NCBI GenBank assembly: GCA_022266195.1
Contig: WHVY01000001.1
Coordinates: forward strand, 16,306,001-16,370,000
Source of the DNA: Tetranychus cinnabarinus
Lineage: Eukaryota > Arthropoda > Arachnida > Trombidiformes > Tetranychidae
Direction of reading: 5' to 3'
Length of the DNA: 64,000 nucleotides
This document shows positions 26,937 to 38,963 of the stretch, piece after piece; position 1 is the stretch's first letter; each line of letters opens with the position of its first letter. The position numbers were made by a program, and so were the translations under genes. The notes under the pieces were generated by a model. It was not told the DNA's origin. It searched no databases and saw only the letters and a list, made by a program, of their open reading frames with translations.

Positions 26937-29900
26937 CTGAAACACCAACAAAAAACGCAGGTAATCACTTTTGTAGACAGAAAATTAAGACATAAAAAAG
27001 CACCAAGAGTTGTTGACTAGAAAAGACTTTTGTTTTAGCTTTGTTTTTCCACTTTGGTTAATCCTGATAATGTTTTCTCTTTATCCTTTCCTTTGAAAAG
27101 TTTTGACTAGAAGTTTCAGTTTCACCAGCAATGGATTCAATTGTAATCCATAATGGAATATTGACATTTAATTCAACTGTAGATTAGAAAATAATTTAAA
27201 ATTTCAAGGGAAAGGAGTAAAAAATAGGATTAATATTGCACAAATTAAAAAGGTAAAACATTTCTTCTGTTAGACTATGAAATAAAAGTTGGAAAAAAAG
27301 TCTCCATTAAGTCTGTACATTTTAATCATCTTCTGTCTTCTCTCTCTCTTCTCGATCAAACCAAATGGGCTCTTCTGACTTCTAATGTAAACTGTTTTAT
27401 ACGGTAATATAATGCTTTGTATTTAAGCTTATCCATATGTCTAATATCAACCTTTTTTTTCAATGCATCTGCCTATGTCTCTCTCGCTCTCCATGTCTCT
27501 CTGTCTGCCACTGTCTTCACATATTCATTTTATCTTCTCTTTCTAGACGCTCTGTCTACTTAACTGTTACATTTAGCTTTAACGGTCGATGTGGGGTCAT
27601 TACCACGACCGTTGTAATCATTTGAATAAAACAAGGTAAAAATATCATTACATATTTACATGAAACACAAATACTAATATGTTGATTCATCTAATTAACA
27701 ACACTTCACCAGGAATAATGCAACTAGTTGACTTAATAGTATTGGACAAGATAATTTCAATTTTAACCTCAAGGGTTAATTAAACTGGAAATTTGATTTT
27801 AATTTCATGAGACATTTTGAAAGACTCAAGATAATGGATTGGATAAAATTACACTTTACTTACCTAGTTCATTGAGAGTAAATTGTTTTCCGTTGATTTC
27901 ACTAATTAACTAAATTGTAAAGTTGTAGATGTGTTCAATAAGTTGAATTTACCGTTGATTTGATTGCCATCGACATGATTAAATCCGGTAAACAGATTAA
28001 ATTGTCAACTTGCTTGGATTCAAAAATTGTCAACTTTAACCGTACAAAACAGATCACTTGAAAACCTATGAGAAATCTTAACGTTTAATATTTCCTGTTG
28101 CCATGACCATAAGTCTATCAAGGAGTAAACAAAAGGGAAACAAAAATAGTAAACACTTTTTATTTCTAATTGATTTTAACTAATCATAATTGTATTTACA
28201 ATTTAAATTGCAATAAACATTAACAATAATTTTTGTCAAAAAATTATTTTTCACCTAAACCTAAAATAACCCAAAATAACAAGCAACCCAAAGTTTACCA
28301 AAAGCTTAATCAAAGCCCACTCAAAGTTGATTCAAAATTAAGATTCAACTTTTCATACCTTTACAGATGAATTAATTTTGATCAAATCACAATTAAACTT
28401 GAGTCTCAATGAAACATGAATCTAGAGTGATTAAGAGATTTAAATATCGCTCAGTCTGTTTACCATGTAAAGCAATCAAAAATAACTGTTGAATGTCAAA
28501 CCTTTGAAATGTCTAACCCTTCTCATTGGATGCAAAATCCTGGTAATGGGTAAACCTAAACAATTTCAGGTAAAAAACCAACACTTACTAATCAATAAAT
28601 TAACCCAAAATTAATCAAACTCAAACTCAACTGAAACAATTAATGGGTTAAAGTGAATATAAGATGAAATTCAAAGGAAATGTTGCCAAAGCCAAACTGA
28701 TTTCTCACCTCAACCTAAATGGTAATGAAACACCGAAGCTAAACATTGATCGCTCTAGTTGATCAATCAATGTTGAACCTTAAATTGTACCCAACGTTGA
28801 TCATTGTTGATCCTTAAACTGGAAATATCATGAAAATATAATACACATAAAAGCTTACATTGACAATGGATCAATATGTGTGTTCACCTAATCTTTACAT
28901 TCACTTTTCCTAACCTCATACCTCTACCTGGTTGTTGTGTCACAATTGTCTCTTTCTTTACCTTCTTTACCCTGTTTCTCCTTTTCCACCCTCCATCATC
29001 CACTTTCACCCACCTCCTTCAATAATAATAACAATAATATCTCCGTGAGTTTATGTTTACTATTCGTTAAAACTTATTAACAATCAATGATAATATTGCG
29101 TGTTTACTTGCTACTTTATCTCACTTTTACCTTTTTTTTCATCATCATCTAACTTTATCTTCTCTTTCTTTTACTTTCTTTCTAGATCAGCTCACGATTT
29201 CCTCTATCATTTACCTTTACCTGTCCAGGGAGTAATGAGAAGCCTTTACAATAAATTATGAGAAGACGAGAGAGAGAGAGAGAGAGATAAAAATCGATTG
29301 ATACTCTTTTATATATTACATTATTTCCACATATAACATTATATACATTTATATGTATACAATAAAATATTTTGTGGGTGGGGTGGGAGGAATAAAATTA
29401 CGCAAAATTTTCAGACTACTTATTCATCATCATCATGATAGTCGTCTTCTTGAAAATGATCTATTTTTGGGTAATAAAATCGTAAAAGTAAATGAATAAA
29501 AATGTTTACTGTTTGATTTTGGGTTCGTTTCAATTTTTGTTTAAAACCAATTCAAATTTTTGGGTTCCTAATGATTCTCTCTCTTCAAGATTAATCATCC
29601 ATATTTAATCAATCACATATTACTCTGTTATTTACATGCTTCTAATATATTGACCCAATAATTTGAATTGCTATCTTAATGGCTTACCTTTTTTCCTTCA
29701 ATTATTTGGTTACTTTTTCCTTGCTTGTTGTTTTTTCTGGTAAATCGGGTTAGCTTTGCTTTTCGGTTACTTTCCAATAAACTTGTAGATTGAAACGTTA
29801 ATTCACTCTCTATTCATTATTATATCACTTTAAGGTATGAAAGATGTAATTTTAAAATATCGAGTCAATTGTCCATCAGAAGGTTGATTAGAATTTCAAA

Positions 29901-30101
29901 TTTTCAAATTTGAATTATTCAACTGCTAATAGAGTTTGACATGAGTTGAGCCTTTTGTCCTTTTAACTCACATTCAGCTTTCAAATTTACATGATAAAAA
30001 GAGCCAAAAATAACAAATAACTTCCAGGTTGACAATTTACATTGTATATCGTAATTGTTGAATGTTGACACTTTAATAGCGCTGACAAAAAATTAAATTA
30101 A
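26937..30101. other. Intergenic stretch, possible 5' exons of the INSM-like gene
   Basis: The sequence is AT-rich with CT-rich tracts near 27335-27355 and 28970-29000. The missing 5' exon of the minus-strand INSM-like gene may lie here, but no SNAG-type start could be recognised. A 62-codon frame at 27437-27625 is Cys/Ser-rich low complexity and is not supported. Confidence 0.5.
29269..29287. repeat. (GA)n microsatellite
   Basis: An uninterrupted GA dinucleotide run of about nine units lies here, directly before GATAAAAATCG. Confidence 0.9.
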
Positions 30102-30577
30102 CACCCTGTTGGTTTGAGGCAAAAAATTTATTGAACAGTAAGAAAGGTTTACAAGTTTACTTCTCTGGGTCTACATCACAACTGTTGTTGTGTTAAGGTT
30201 AACTCTTATTTTTAAGAGAAGATTCAAATTTAGGTTTTCAACTGTCATCTTCATTACAGAGACATTTGTAAGATGACCTTTAGGTTATTGGAGTAAAAAC
30301 TGGTTTAGTGAAAGGATAAGTTAAGGAGAAAGTATTGAGAGGAAAAATGAAGTAATTATGTTTGAGCTTTTTAAAGCTAAGATGGACATTTGTGAAGCAC
30401 ACTGCGAAGGGTTGAATCAATTATTATATTCTGAAGATGATCAGAGTTAATGACAATTAGTAATATGAGTCGGATTTGAATATCTTAAGAAAATCATTAA
30501 TTAACATGAGAATCGAGAAAATATCATGTTTGGGTTAAATTTAAATAAATCATTAAGTTTAATTTAGGGAAACTTAT

Positions 30578-30614
30578 ATCATTCGAAAGAGCTTGTAAAG
30601 GGCTTTCGAATGAT
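30578..30614. repeat. LTR hairpin 1
   Basis: ATCATTCGAAAG (30578-30589) and its exact reverse complement CTTTCGAATGAT (30603-30614) are separated by 13 bases. The same pair occurs in the other LTR. Confidence 0.9.
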
Positions 30615-30945
30615 GTACTGAGTTAATGATGAAAACATTAATTGTTGGTGAAATAAGATGATTCTTAAAAATATTCAATATTCTTGAATAAACCTGAAAG
30701 TTAAATTATGTTGATTTGTAGCTCGACACTGGATAAAGTTACAGACATGAAAAATATATTAATTAAAAGTATTTTAGATGCTCTTTCTAATGATATGTTG
30801 ATTGTCTTTGTCGGTTGTTTAATTCTGCAAAAATAGTGGGGTCGCCAGGATGACTTTACCCATTATATTCCCTATGTAAATACATAGACTTTTGACGCCG
30901 GGCAAGTTAATGTTTTAAGAGATTGGTTCAAGTTACAGTAATCAA

Positions 30946-30994
30946 TTATATATCATTAAATAGATCTCGAAGAGACGAAGCTAATGATATATAA
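30946..30994. repeat. LTR hairpin 2
   Basis: TTATATATCATTA (30946-30958) and TAATGATATATAA (30982-30994) are perfect 13-base inverted arms around a 23-base loop. They are present again in the other LTR at offset 5726. Confidence 0.9.
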
Positions 30995-31151
30995 ATCAAT
31001 GTTGAAAATTATTTGGTTGATGAATAGATGATGCCTAAGTTTGAGTCCAAAAAGTGAAAAAATTGAAAAATTTAAGTTTAAATGAAATTAATGATAAATA
31101 TGCTTCTAAGAGTGAATCTGTTGTAGTCATGAGGTCTGATTACAACCAACA

Positions 31152-31160
31152 CCTTCCCTT
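31152..31160 (-). other. Polypurine tract of the copia element
   Basis: In minus sense AAGGGAAGG stands immediately before the TGTTGG start of the 3' LTR. This is the expected site for plus-strand DNA priming. Confidence 0.8.
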
Positions 31161-31381
31161 GCTTCACACATGTCCTTACAAAAAAGAGTTATGAGTAAAA
31201 TGAATGAAATAATAAAATGAGTTACATTGATTGGTAAATGTATTGTTAATTGTAATTACTGCTTTTAGGTTAATTCAAATCAAAAATTATATTAATATCA
31301 AAGTAAAAAATGAACATCATGTACTCAGAATGTTTGTTCGGTTATGGTTTTGTGCATCAAATGAAAAGTAAAGTAAGAAAA

Positions 31382-34300
31382 TCATGAAATGTTTAATAAT
31401 TGTTTGCAGTGATTAAAGGATGGAGAGCAAAGTGATTTGGTTAACATGTCTGCAGGTTGATCTTTTGTTGAAATGAAATAAATCTTAATAAAACCTTGTT
31501 CTTGATAATCGCGAATAGCGTGAAAACGAATGTCAATGTGTTTGGTTCGTTGATGAAATACATTATTTCTGGTTAATAATATCGCGCCTTGATTGTCATT
31601 CATAATTTTTATTGGTAATGTAATGTTGATCGAAAGATCTTTAAATAATTGAATGTACCAAAGTACATCTTTCATACATTCAGCAATGGAAACATATTCA
31701 GCTTCGGTTGTTGATTGAGCTACACTTCTTTGTAGTCTTGAACACCAAGAAATCGGTGATTTTGCTAAGGTAACAACAAAACCTGATGTTGATTTTCTGG
31801 TAACAACATCAGCAGCATAATCAGCATCGGCATAACCGATCAAATCAAAATTATCAGGTGAATAACAATAACTAATACCAACATTAACAGTACCTTTCAA
31901 ATATCTAAAAACTCTTTTAATTGCTTTCCAATGCTCTTCATTATGTTTAACATTAAATTGAGATGCTTTATTTATTTGAAATGTAATATCAGGACGACTG
32001 ATGATAGATAAATAAAGCAAAGCTCCGACAGCTTCCTGATATGGGATTTTTGGATCGGATTCAGTTTCAGAGGGAAGTAATTTAATGTTCGTGTCACCTG
32101 GAGTAGAGACTGGTTTACAGTCAAACATGTTAAATCTTTTCAGTAACTCTTTGATGTAATAAGATTGTTTGATTGAAATTTTAGATCGATCAGGAGATTG
32201 AATAATCTCCATTCCGACAAATATTTCAGGTGAATGTATTTTAATTTCAAACTCGGTTTTCAATGCATTTGAAAAATTAATTAACTCAGATTCAGAGGTA
32301 CTTGAAATGAGACCATCATCGACATAAATTACTACAATAATTAAATTGTTTCCATCGGATTTTGAGTAAACACAATTGTCAGCAATACTTTGTTTAAATG
32401 ATAACTTCAATAAAAATTCATTAATTCTAGCATTCCATTGTCGAGGAGCTTGTTTCAGACCATAAAGGCCACGTTTTAATTTAAGTATTTTATTAGGATT
32501 GGATTCGAAACCAGGAGGATGGTTCATGTAAATATCTTCTTCAAGTTTACCATAAAGAAAAGCGGTCTTAACATCAAACTGAACAAGGAACATTTTGTAT
32601 TGACAGGTAATGGCGAGGATGGCTCGAATGGAATCGTATCGAGCAACAGGACTAAAAGTCTCAAAATAATCAATTCCTGATTTCTGAGCATAACCGCGAG
32701 CAACTAATCTCGCTTTGAATCTATCAATAGATCCATCAATTTTTCTTTTAATTCGGAAGACCCAACGACAATCAATTGGACTTTTATTTTCAGGTAAGTC
32801 AACAAGTTCAAAGACATTATTTTGTTTCAATGAATTTAACTCTTCTAACATTGCCTTATACCAATGATTTCGGTTAACACTATTCATCGCTTCATTGTAG
32901 GTATTTGGTTCATCATTTTTGTGTACAATTTCATGTGCAATCTGAGCAACATTTTCTTTATCAATTTCATTATTATCATTCTCGCGTTCAACTGTTTCAT
33001 TATTTTTAGCATTTTCATTTGTTTCAATTTCTTTATTGTATCTAACAATTTCATCGAAGTCATTAGTTTGTTCATTCATTACTTGATCAATAGCTTCTTG
33101 AGCATCACACTGATTATCTAAAAACTTAGCATCTCTAATTACGGTAACAAAATTTCTTGTAGGATCAAAAACCTTGAAGTTACTTGTGGTATCTGTGTAA
33201 CCAACAAATATATACTTCTTCGATTTTGGATCCCACTTCTTGCAAAATGAAGCATTGAGCTTACCATAGACTACACAACCAAAAACATGTAAATGATTGT
33301 AGGTTGGTTTCTTTTTATACCAAAGCTCGAAAGAAGAGACATTATTTAATTTCTTATTAGGAACAATATTTAAGATGTAAGCAGCTGTGTGCATTGATTC
33401 AGGCCATAAAAATTTAGGAAGATTTGCTCCTAATAACATTGTTCTTGCTGCTTCAGTGATGGTTCTATTTTCTCTCTCTATTAGGCCGTTTTGTTGTGGA
33501 CAGTAAGGTGCTGAAAGTTCGTGTTTGATTGATTTTGCATTAAGTAAATCTTTTACTCTTGAATCAATAAATTCACCACCATTATCGCTTCTCATTATTT
33601 TAACTTGATTACCAGTACATTTCTCGGCGAACCTAATGTAAGTTTCTAATGAAGAAAATGTATCAGACTTTTGTTTCAGAAAAAATAGACTTCGGAATGA
33701 TGAACATTCATCTTTAATAACTAAGGCAAATCTCGATCCTGACAGTGATTCGACTTCCATTGGACCTTGCAAGTCACAATGGAATGACTCACCAACATTA
33801 AAGTCTCTTTTGGGTTTGGATTGAAAAGGTTTCCTTGCAAATTTACCTTTCAAACAACTTTCACAGGTAAACTCATTAACATTAACATCACCTTTTATTG
33901 GTGGTAAAACTTTATTTCGCGACATTTCAATTATTTTGTGAACATTGATGTGGGCTAATCTTTCATGCCAATCCATTAATGAGAAGTTGTTAGTCAACAT
34001 AATAAAGTTATTTTCATTTCTCACTGTTCTCATTCTCATCCACATTGAGTTACCAACTGTTTCAATTTTAGTAATTATCTGTTCTGTTTCAGGGTCGTAA
34101 ATTTCTGAACTAAATCGCGAGGATATTAATTTATAATTCTTTTGCATTGTTTGCACCCATGAAAATAAATTGAATCGACCAAAATTTGGTACGAATAAGA
34201 CATTAGTCAATTTACCGCGAATCCATTTTTCACCATTAAAGCTATCAACTAAAACATCACCTTTAGCAATCGCTTGAACCTTACTTCCATTACCGATCGT

Positions 34301-35617
34301 AAGTTCAATTGGTTCACTCAAATCAGACAAACTAATAAAGTTATTTATATTTCCGGTGATGTGAAAAGAAGCTCCTGTGTCCATTAACCATTCTAAGTCA
34401 CTGAATGCATAGTGACAATAAGCAAAATTAAAGTTCTCAGAATTTTGAGAGGTATTGTTAATTGGAGCGTTTTCATCATTTCTGTTTGAATTAGACTCTG
34501 GATTAGAGTTAAAATTATTTTGTTGATTAGGTTGAATGTTGTTAGCAAAATTATTGTTTCTGTTTGAACCTCTGTAATTTTGATTTGTATTTCTTTCTCT
34601 GTTTGAATAATTATTCTGATTATAGCTATTGCTGCTTGAATACCGATTATTACTGCTGTTGTTATTATTATTGAAGTTACTGTTATTGTTTGAATTAGTA
34701 TTATTTTTATTACCATGATTGTTATTGAAATTTTTATTGTAATTGTTGTTGTTGTTAAATCTGTTCGAGTATCGAAAATTGTTTCTGTTACTGTAGTTAT
34801 TATAATTTGAACCGTTTCTTTGAAAATTATTATTGTTGTAGTTAGTCTTATGACCATAATTGTTTCTGTAATTTGCTGACTTCCGACAATACTTAGCAAT
34901 GTGACCTTTGCCACCACATTCATTACAAATTTTTATTCTTGGTCGCGAGTTTACAGCATTAGCTTTGACCAATAAAGCTTCACCAGATTTTGTTTTATTA
35001 TTAATTCGTTTTTCAACCAAAAGCAAATTTTGTTTCATTACAGATAACTTGATTTGTGCGCCTTCAATTATCTTACATTCAACACTTTCTTTAAAAACTT
35101 CATATTCAGAAGGTAAATCATCAAGAACTTTTAATATCAATTCATTTTCATCTATTTTCACTCCTACCGCGAACAGTTGCTGAGTAATTGTTTCAAGCTG
35201 ATTAAAGTAACTAAGAACAGTATGTGATGAGGTAAATTTCAATTCGGATAATTTTCTTTTGTGATGCCAAACATTCTGAGTTGCTCGTTGTTCTTTATAA
35301 TCTAAAATATTTGAGTACATTTGGGCTGACGTTTTACAAGCAGTAATTAAATTAACAATACTTACAGGTATCGATGAAGTCATGATGGTTGCAATAGTGG
35401 CATCTTTTCTCTTCCATTGGTCAATTTGCTTCGTTCGAGCAGCGTGTTCTCTTGACTCGACTTCACCTTCTTCAAGTGGTAATGGCTCTGGACACGGCTC
35501 CTTGCCCAACAAGATATCCAATCCTCCTTTGGATGCAGCAATTCGTTCAACATTAATCTTCCACAATGGATAGTTGAGTTCATCAAGTTTGACAATATTA
35601 AATTCACGTTCAGTCAT
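31382..35617 (-). CDS. Copia gag-pol polyprotein, intact
   Basis: The frame is one uninterrupted 1411-residue reading from ATG at 35617. In order: a gag domain (about 1-225), a CCHC zinc knuckle CNECGGKGHIAKYC (about 231-245), a long Asn/Tyr-rich low-complexity linker (about 250-400), an aspartic protease with DTGA (about 414), an HHCC zinc-binding domain (about 545-600), an integrase core with its two Asp and Glu (near 613, 677 and 713; SDNGGEF, GLIEREN), a reverse transcriptase with QFDVKTAFL and YVDD (about 1099), and RNase H with YADADYA and TTEAEY (about 1265-1302). No frameshift or stop separates gag from pol, as in copia. All key residues that I can check are present, so the element could be autonomous. 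How it makes extra Gag (copia uses splicing) is not visible. Confidence 0.97.
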   Translation of the reverse strand: MTEREFNIVKLDELNYPLWKINVERIAASKGGLDILLGKEPCPEPLPLEEGEVESREHAARTKQIDQWKRKDATIATIMTSSIPVSIVNLITACKTSAQMYSNILDYKEQRATQNVWHHKRKLSELKFTSSHTVLSYFNQLETITQQLFAVGVKIDENELILKVLDDLPSEYEVFKESVECKIIEGAQIKLSVMKQNLLLVEKRINNKTKSGEALLVKANAVNSRPRIKICNECGGKGHIAKYCRKSANYRNNYGHKTNYNNNNFQRNGSNYNNYSNRNNFRYSNRFNNNNNYNKNFNNNHGNKNNTNSNNNSNFNNNNNSSNNRYSSSNSYNQNNYSNRERNTNQNYRGSNRNNNFANNIQPNQQNNFNSNPESNSNRNDENAPINNTSQNSENFNFAYCHYAFSDLEWLMDTGASFHITGNINNFISLSDLSEPIELTIGNGSKVQAIAKGDVLVDSFNGEKWIRGKLTNVLFVPNFGRFNLFSWVQTMQKNYKLISSRFSSEIYDPETEQIITKIETVGNSMWMRMRTVRNENNFIMLTNNFSLMDWHERLAHINVHKIIEMSRNKVLPPIKGDVNVNEFTCESCLKGKFARKPFQSKPKRDFNVGESFHCDLQGPMEVESLSGSRFALVIKDECSSFRSLFFLKQKSDTFSSLETYIRFAEKCTGNQVKIMRSDNGGEFIDSRVKDLLNAKSIKHELSAPYCPQQNGLIERENRTITEAARTMLLGANLPKFLWPESMHTAAYILNIVPNKKLNNVSSFELWYKKKPTYNHLHVFGCVVYGKLNASFCKKWDPKSKKYIFVGYTDTTSNFKVFDPTRNFVTVIRDAKFLDNQCDAQEAIDQVMNEQTNDFDEIVRYNKEIETNENAKNNETVERENDNNEIDKENVAQIAHEIVHKNDEPNTYNEAMNSVNRNHWYKAMLEELNSLKQNNVFELVDLPENKSPIDCRWVFRIKRKIDGSIDRFKARLVARGYAQKSGIDYFETFSPVARYDSIRAILAITCQYKMFLVQFDVKTAFLYGKLEEDIYMNHPPGFESNPNKILKLKRGLYGLKQAPRQWNARINEFLLKLSFKQSIADNCVYSKSDGNNLIIVVIYVDDGLISSTSESELINFSNALKTEFEIKIHSPEIFVGMEIIQSPDRSKISIKQSYYIKELLKRFNMFDCKPVSTPGDTNIKLLPSETESDPKIPYQEAVGALLYLSIISRPDITFQINKASQFNVKHNEEHWKAIKRVFRYLKGTVNVGISYCYSPDNFDLIGYADADYAADVVTRKSTSGFVVTLAKSPISWCSRLQRSVAQSTTEAEYVSIAECMKDVLWYIQLFKDLSINITLPIKIMNDNQGAILLTRNNVFHQRTKHIDIRFHAIRDYQEQGFIKIYFISTKDQPADMLTKSLCSPSFNHCKQLLNIS

Positions 35618-35818
35618 TTTGTTGAGATGACAATTTTAATTGTAACGATAAAACACACAATTGAATAATTTAAATTCAATATTAATAATCAAGAAAATTT
35701 AAGTGCTGAGCACAAAGATGAAGCTTTGAAGATGAAGAAAATTTAGAGATGAAAATATGTGGTTAAACACAATAAGCAAAGCTTAACACAGCAACAAACA
35801 AGTTTAACAAAAAACGAG

Positions 35819-35832
35819 CTGGGCCCATAACC
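35819..35832 (-). other. Primer binding site, initiator tRNA anticodon arm type
   Basis: The plus strand reads CTGGGCCCATAACC directly against the LTR. This is the anticodon-arm sequence of animal initiator methionine tRNA (CAT anticodon), so the minus-sense RNA is complementary to an internal part of that tRNA and not to its 3' end. Drosophila copia is known to prime in this way from a cleaved initiator tRNA. Confidence 0.85.
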
Positions 35833-36877
35833 TGTTGGTTTGAGGCAAAAAATTTATTGAACAGTAAGAAAGGTTTACAAGTTTACTTCTCTGGGTCTAC
35901 ATCACAACTGTTGTTGTGTTAAGGTTAACTCTTATTTTTAAGAGAAGATTCAAATTTAGGTTTTCAACTGTCATCTTCATTACAGAGACATTTGTAAGAT
36001 GACCTTTAGGTTATTGGAGTAAAAACTGGTTTAGTGAAAGGATAAGTTAAGGAGAAAGTATTGAGAGGAAAAATGAAGTAATTATGTTTGAGCTTTTTAA
36101 AGCTAAGATGGACATTTGTGAAGCACACTGCGAAGGGTTGAATCAATTATTATATTCTGAAGATGATCAGAGTTAATGACAATTAGTAATATGAGTCGGA
36201 TTTGAATATCTTAAGAAAATCATTAATTAACATGAGAATCGAGAAAATATCATGTTTGGGTTAAATTTAAATAAATCATTAAGTTTAATTTAGGGAAACT
36301 TATATCATTCGAAAGAGCTTGTAAAGGGCTTTCGAATGATGTACTGAGTTAATGATGAAAACATTAATTGTTGGTGAAATAAGATGATTCTTAAAAATAT
36401 TCAATATTCTTGAATAAACCTGAAAGTTAAATTATGTTGATTTGTAGCTCGACACTGGATAAAGTTACAGACATGAAAAATATATTAATTAAAAGTATTT
36501 TAGATGCTCTTTCTAATGATATGTTGATTGTCTTTGTCGGTTGTTTAATTCTGCAAAAATAGTGGGGTCGCCAGGATGACTTTACCCATTATATTCCCTA
36601 TGTAAATACATAGACTTTTGACGCCGGGCAAGTTAATGTTTTAAGAGATTGGTTCAAGTTACAGTAATCAATTATATATCATTAAATAGATCTCGAAGAG
36701 ACGAAGCTAATGATATATAAATCAATGTTGAAAATTATTTGGTTGATGAATAGATGATGCCTAAGTTTGAGTCCAAAAAGTGAAAAAATTGAAAAATTTA
36801 AGTTTAAATGAAATTAATGATAAATATGCTTCTAAGAGTGAATCTGTTGTAGTCATGAGGTCTGATTACAACCAACA
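35833..36877 (-). repeat. 5' LTR and promoter of the copia element
   Basis: This is the second 1045-base LTR, with the same ends and the same internal hairpins (36304-36340 and 36672-36720). By position it is the 5' LTR and should contain the promoter that drives leftward transcription of gag-pol. The primer site begins at the very next base inside (35832). Confidence 0.96.
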
Positions 36878-36882
36878 CACCC

Positions 36883-38963
36883 AACTGTTGAAGACGATCA
36901 CAAAAAAACGATGAATAAACAATGGCACAGAGTCTTCAGATTTAAGTCGTTGGAAAATCAACAGTAAACCGAAAAATTGTTCATCATTAATTTCAGCTAA
37001 ATCATGTCACAATTAAAACGACTATACACATAGTTGAAACATAATAAAAGTGGAATGTCGAGACAAATTAATTTAAAAACGGACAATTAATGGATTCTAA
37101 AAGTGTTTGCATTGAATCTGTGGAAAGCTAACATAGGCTCAAAGATTCTAAAGATAACATTTGATTATAAATCTCTTTTTAGTGTTTCACTTTCCAACGG
37201 ATTTTCTGGTTAAATATTAACCCAAATAATCTTCAAAGTAAACCAGTTTTTTTTATTTAAAAATTTACGACATTTTAAAAGTCCAAATTGTCACATTTTT
37301 TACCGCATATAAATGTTGATAAACTAATCAACAAGCGATCAACAATGGATGGAAGCTTCTTTTGGTAATATAATGCCAGATATTTAAACACATTTAACCA
37401 TATGTCTTGAACCCTTATTCACTCCATATGCCCTTTTACTCACATTCATCTTCCATCTTCTCTTTCTTTTCTCTCCTTCTTTATCATCTCTATCATCATT
37501 TCTCTGCTTTATATTAACGGCTATTTCTAACCGTTGAAATAATTTTAATAGCTAAGCTCTTAAGGTAACAATACCGAGAATAACTGGCGACCCATCAACA
37601 TTTCAACTTAACCTACAACATAACCAGTGACTTATCCACTTTATACTGTTAATCATAGGACAACAATTTGTTTCCAACCAATTGGCATAACTGACAACGG
37701 TATTTATACAAAACCTAACCCTTTGTTAACCCATTACAAACCTGTTTTACTGTCCACCTAATTTTAAACATCAGTGTTCAATGAAAACCTTTTCTTTGCG
37801 TGTAAATAATCAACCCAACTATTGTTTTAACCAGTCATCAAATTGTTCATTACAAAGGTGGATAACAGTGTGTATTGACCAACCTCACTTTGTTCAATAA
37901 TTAAATGGCTATTTTATTAATAATGCCACTGCAAACAATAATTCATTACAAAAAAATATAATTTACGGGATCATCATTAAAAGTGCATTACTTTTGTATC
38001 ATTTTCATTTCAACGACTGTCCATAGCCAGTAAATTCATGTCTAAATTACATGTATAAATAAATATATCATGATATTCATAAGTAGTAATTTCCTCCTTT
38101 AATGTAATACATAAACTCAATTAAACTCATTTCTTGCTCTTCCCATGCAAAAGCCCTGATCAATGTGACTAATAATGATTCAATGGGAAGAAATAGTTGC
38201 AGCCAGAGCATCAATATGATGATAATAATCATCTATTTTTGATTACCCTTTACATTAAAAATCAAAATAACCTCTAATGCTGCTAAACATAACAATAAAA
38301 TGTAAATTTTTACATTCACAGTAGACATTTTAACTGTTATCTGGTAAAGCCATTGTAATAGTCAACATTGATCCTTAACTTTGAACTTTCCATTTCCACC
38401 CAGCTTTTCAATATCCATCCTGAATGGGTTATCATTGTCAAGTATTGACTTGTTCCTCATTTTCATCACAATTGTTAAGTGGTTACTGATTTAATACTAA
38501 TCATCATTACCATCATCATCATCATCACTATTTCCTTAACAACAATCTGTTATGATAAACCATTTTGAAAGGTTGATTGAAAAACTCGGCAAAGCTTAGA
38601 GTAAATGTTTACAATCTCGTTCAATTTTCGGGTCTTCACCTTGTCAAATTTTCTCGCCAACCTCTTTGTCTATCGTGTTGAATTACAATTAATTGTTAAC
38701 AATCAACAATTTAATGTTCCTTAATGTATTTATCTTTAATAAGCTTAAAAGCATTCGGTAAATTGTTTGATACCATTTGCTGCTTTTGTCACCATCCAAA
38801 GATTACCTTGACTCCTTAACAGCTCTTTAAGGTCTTTTTTTATATTTCAAATATCAGTTAACATCATTGGAATGATTAAATTTAATAACAATTTATTTTG
38901 TACATTTAATCGTCAAATTGATTAGGTAAACAGCAGGTGAGTAAAGGTCCAAACTAGGATTCC
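36883..38963. other. Intergenic stretch, no gene supported
   Basis: The sequence is AT-rich, with short ATCATC runs near 38500-38530. No domain-bearing frame is seen. Its last part is the 3' flank of the membrane CTLD gene. Confidence 0.55.

Larger units (their letters stand above)
30107..31151 (-). repeat. 3' LTR of the copia element
   Basis: The LTR is 1045 bases, bounded by the 8-base inverted ends TGTTGGTT/AACCAACA. It is the 3' LTR because the coding strand is minus. It should carry the polyadenylation region. Two perfect hairpins lie inside it and are listed separately. It reads the same as 35833-36877, offset by 5726. Confidence 0.96.
30107..36877 (-). mobile_element. Complete Ty1/copia LTR retrotransposon
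   Basis: This 6771-bp element lies in minus orientation. Two 1045-bp direct repeats (30107-31151 and 35833-36877) each begin TGTTGGTT and end AACCAACA. The host bases CACCC stand on both sides (30102-30106 and 36878-36882), a perfect 5-bp target duplication. Inside are a 14-base primer site touching the 5' LTR, a 215-base leader, one open gag-pol frame and a purine tract (AAGGGAAGG, minus sense) touching the 3' LTR. Order protease, integrase, reverse transcriptase, RNase H marks it as Pseudoviridae/copia and not gypsy. I saw no difference between the LTRs on reading, which indicates a recent insertion. Confidence 0.97.

Noticed and set aside
34393..34923. 176-codon minus frame inside the copia gag region
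   Set aside because: Shadow of the Asn-rich AAT/AAC repeat in another frame (Ile/Thr runs).
37750..37920. Possible promoter or exon of the CTLD gene 3' side
   Set aside because: No frame or splice sites fit; plain AT-rich spacer.
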